In this document: piece by piece, positions 62,466 to 64,000 of the stretch | Position numbering within the stretch: the first letter of the stretch is position 1 | How the letters are laid out: the number at the start of each line of letters is the position of its first letter | Assembly (NCBI GenBank): GCA_948567375.1 | Contig: OX419758.1 | Coordinates: forward strand, 3,167,001 to 3,231,000 | Reading direction: 5' to 3' | DNA: 64,000 nucleotides | Source: Lunularia cruciata | Lineage: Eukaryota > Streptophyta > Marchantiopsida > Lunulariales > Lunulariaceae | Notes under the pieces: model-generated | Seen by the model: only the letters and a program-made list of their open reading frames with translations | The model's database searches: none | What the model was told of the DNA's origin: nothing | Program-made: the position numbers and the translations under genes

Positions 62466-62474
62466 GATATATAG
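62466..62474 (-). promoter_or_regulatory. TATA-like element of the RING gene
   Basis: The minus strand reads CTATATATC, about 325 bp upstream of the start codon. A CT-rich leader lies between (62,280-62,360). The position would give a transcription start near 62,435. Confidence 0.5.
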
Positions 62475-62559
62475 CGGTATTTATGTTACTTGTTAAGCTG
62501 ACCAAATATAGGGTTCTCGCATCGAGTAGTACTGTATATTTTATACGAAAATAGAACTC

Positions 62560-64000
62560 GTTCAGCGGGAGGGGTTGAGATTACTACGGGCAAGAAAACT
62601 TTTCACTATCTACCGTAATTGAGGTAGAATCCAACATAACCATTCCGTGTACATCCCACCTTACGCGGTTTCATTAAGAAGAGCATATGGTTAATTTGCG
62701 ATTGCATTTGGTCATTAGCAACAGAATTTGTACTAATATAAATAATTACCAGATTGAGAGAAAGGGAAGCAGTTAATGGAGTTTCGATTCGACCAATGAA
62801 TGAGACCTGGTGGCCAGATGTACTCTGCATATACTTACCAACTGCGCAATGTTTGATTTGACCGAGATTGATGAATAGTGAAAATCATAATGCCAAGAAG
62901 GTAAATCTGGTCCATGCCTGTTCCTTGGCTACACACACGCCTGCTAGCAAAACACTGTTCATGTTAATGAATCTCAGGGAGTCATAGACCATGGTTTAGT
63001 GAACTGACAAGAGCTGAAGTGTCATTGCTGTATCCTCCATGTCATATTGATTCTTTACTATCTGTGTCTAAATTGTCCAGAGGCTTGATCATGGCAACTC
63101 CGTCAGATGTACAAGAATATCCATCTTCGAAAAATCCCTCGGTGGACTAACGGGAGAGACAGTTGTTCATCGCTTAAAGCGTGGATAGAACAAGCGGGTA
63201 GCCGATCATACTGTCTCGAAGCGGGCACAGTAGTCTCCTGGTGGATAGTGTGTACATACCAACACTCCACCACTATCTACAGCGTCCAGTAAAAGTAACC
63301 GACCCAGCACGCGGAAGTGCCTGAAGCTATGTATGTCTGAAACACACCCGAGATTTCTCCTTTCTATGAGAAGTCATATATTTTGCTCATGCTCTAAGAA
63401 CCTGTGGCTTGTCAAGACTTCAACCCTACGAAGGGCGATGCAGCTCATCCAGAAGTCCGGACCGACGACTCGTGAGTGCTCGAATCTTATGTTTCTTTCG
63501 CCTGGCAGCACTTTGGTTGGCGGCGGCTCGTACCATGATTACATTGGAGGTGCCCAAGTCAAAAAGAACACTCATGCGATGGTGAAGCACTATGGCCTCC
63601 TCACCCGTATGTGCAGTCACAAGCGTGTGCTTGAGTATGCAATTAGCCAAATGCTGGCTGTGTGTCCAGGCGGCTGAATGAGGACAGAGCTGACTTTCTC
63701 CTGCTCCCACATGCAATCATGGAAACGTCACGGCATGATTACCTCTTGTGGGGAGCTTTTAACCTTCAGTAACGGGCTTTGTGAAACTCTTGTAGGTCTG
63801 TGAAGCAGCGGCTTTCATCGATCCGGCAAATGTAGCAAGCCCTGCGTCCTCGTACCACCACTTATCAATTATGGTACCATCGACGTCACTCGCGTTACCT
63901 TTGGCACTTGTGCAGTCAAACTTGGCCGATTCTGGTCCTGCTAACCCGCTGTAGTGATTCCTTCAGGCAATGGCGGAGTGAAGAGTAATTCCATTCGATT
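62560..64000. other. No gene recognised; one open stretch of 114 codons
   Basis: At 63,333-63,677 (+) an open stretch contains SGPTTRECSNLMFLSPGSTL and YHDYIGGAQVKKNTHAMVKH. I do not recognise a family. It could be an exon of a gene extending beyond the window or chance. The rest shows nothing. Confidence 0.35.

Noticed and set aside
62159-62554. 131-codon plus-strand open frame opposite the RING gene leader
   Set aside because: It is low-complexity and antisense to the CT-rich leader; no domain.

Overview
The window looks like nuclear DNA of a land plant. The main evidence is a 14-exon NIMA-related kinase (NEK) gene whose kinase domain and C-terminal conserved block are of the plant NEK type, with short GT-AG introns and one GC-AG intron. 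Around it lie plant-type transposons: a chromodomain-bearing Ty3/gypsy element, a DUF659-type hAT, a PIF/Harbinger and a LINE-like non-LTR retroelement. Low gene density and many decayed elements would fit a bryophyte-grade genome, possibly a liverwort such as Marchantia. That placement is inference, not proof. Only two host genes are convincing: the NEK gene at 48.1-53.1 kb (+) and a small intronless coiled-coil/RING-finger gene at 61.7-62.1 kb (-).

Layout. 1-11.7 kb is a nest of transposons. A LINE on the minus strand (about 11,290 down to 430) is split by a hAT element (about 7,782-10,823, itself split by a solo LTR at 9,146-9,551), by a complete Ty3/gypsy chromovirus (1,899-7,516, target duplication GATAT) and by a solo LTR of a second family (991-1,546, target duplication TCTAT). 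The flanks rejoin into one continuous LINE reading order. The end of a plus-strand copy of the same LINE opens the window (1-268). 11.7-17 kb is mostly unrecognised sequence carrying short LINE tails. 17-24.6 kb is AT-rich and holds a decayed PIF/Harbinger transposase (19.6-20.9 kb) and degenerate tandem repeats. 24.6-36.6 kb has no recognisable gene but has more LINE tails and several perfect inverted repeats. 36.6-37.6 kb has the C-terminal part of a LINE protein. 39.28-40.69 kb is a cluster of LINE tails in both orientations. 41.2-44.37 kb is a decayed plus-strand LINE with its 3' end preserved. From 44.4 kb on the sequence is mostly unique: the NEK gene with its leader, unrecognised DNA, tandem repeats at 58-60 kb, and the RING gene.

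Main novelty. A unit of about 95 bp recurs at least 16 times on both strands. It runs from ATTGGGGCTTAGCCCC, through a second hairpin (GATGGG-GTCTT-CCCATC), to TACGCGGTCGCC plus a pyrimidine run. It can be traced to the 3' end of the LINE: at 1-268 and 44,107-44,370 the LINE reading frame runs directly into it, and its stop codon (TAG) sits across the loop and 3' arm of the first hairpin. Several copies consist of little more than this tail and have their own target-site duplications of 12-14 bp. The sequence therefore records repeated mobilisation of a LINE 3' hairpin cassette, with secondary internal tandem multiplication in some copies.
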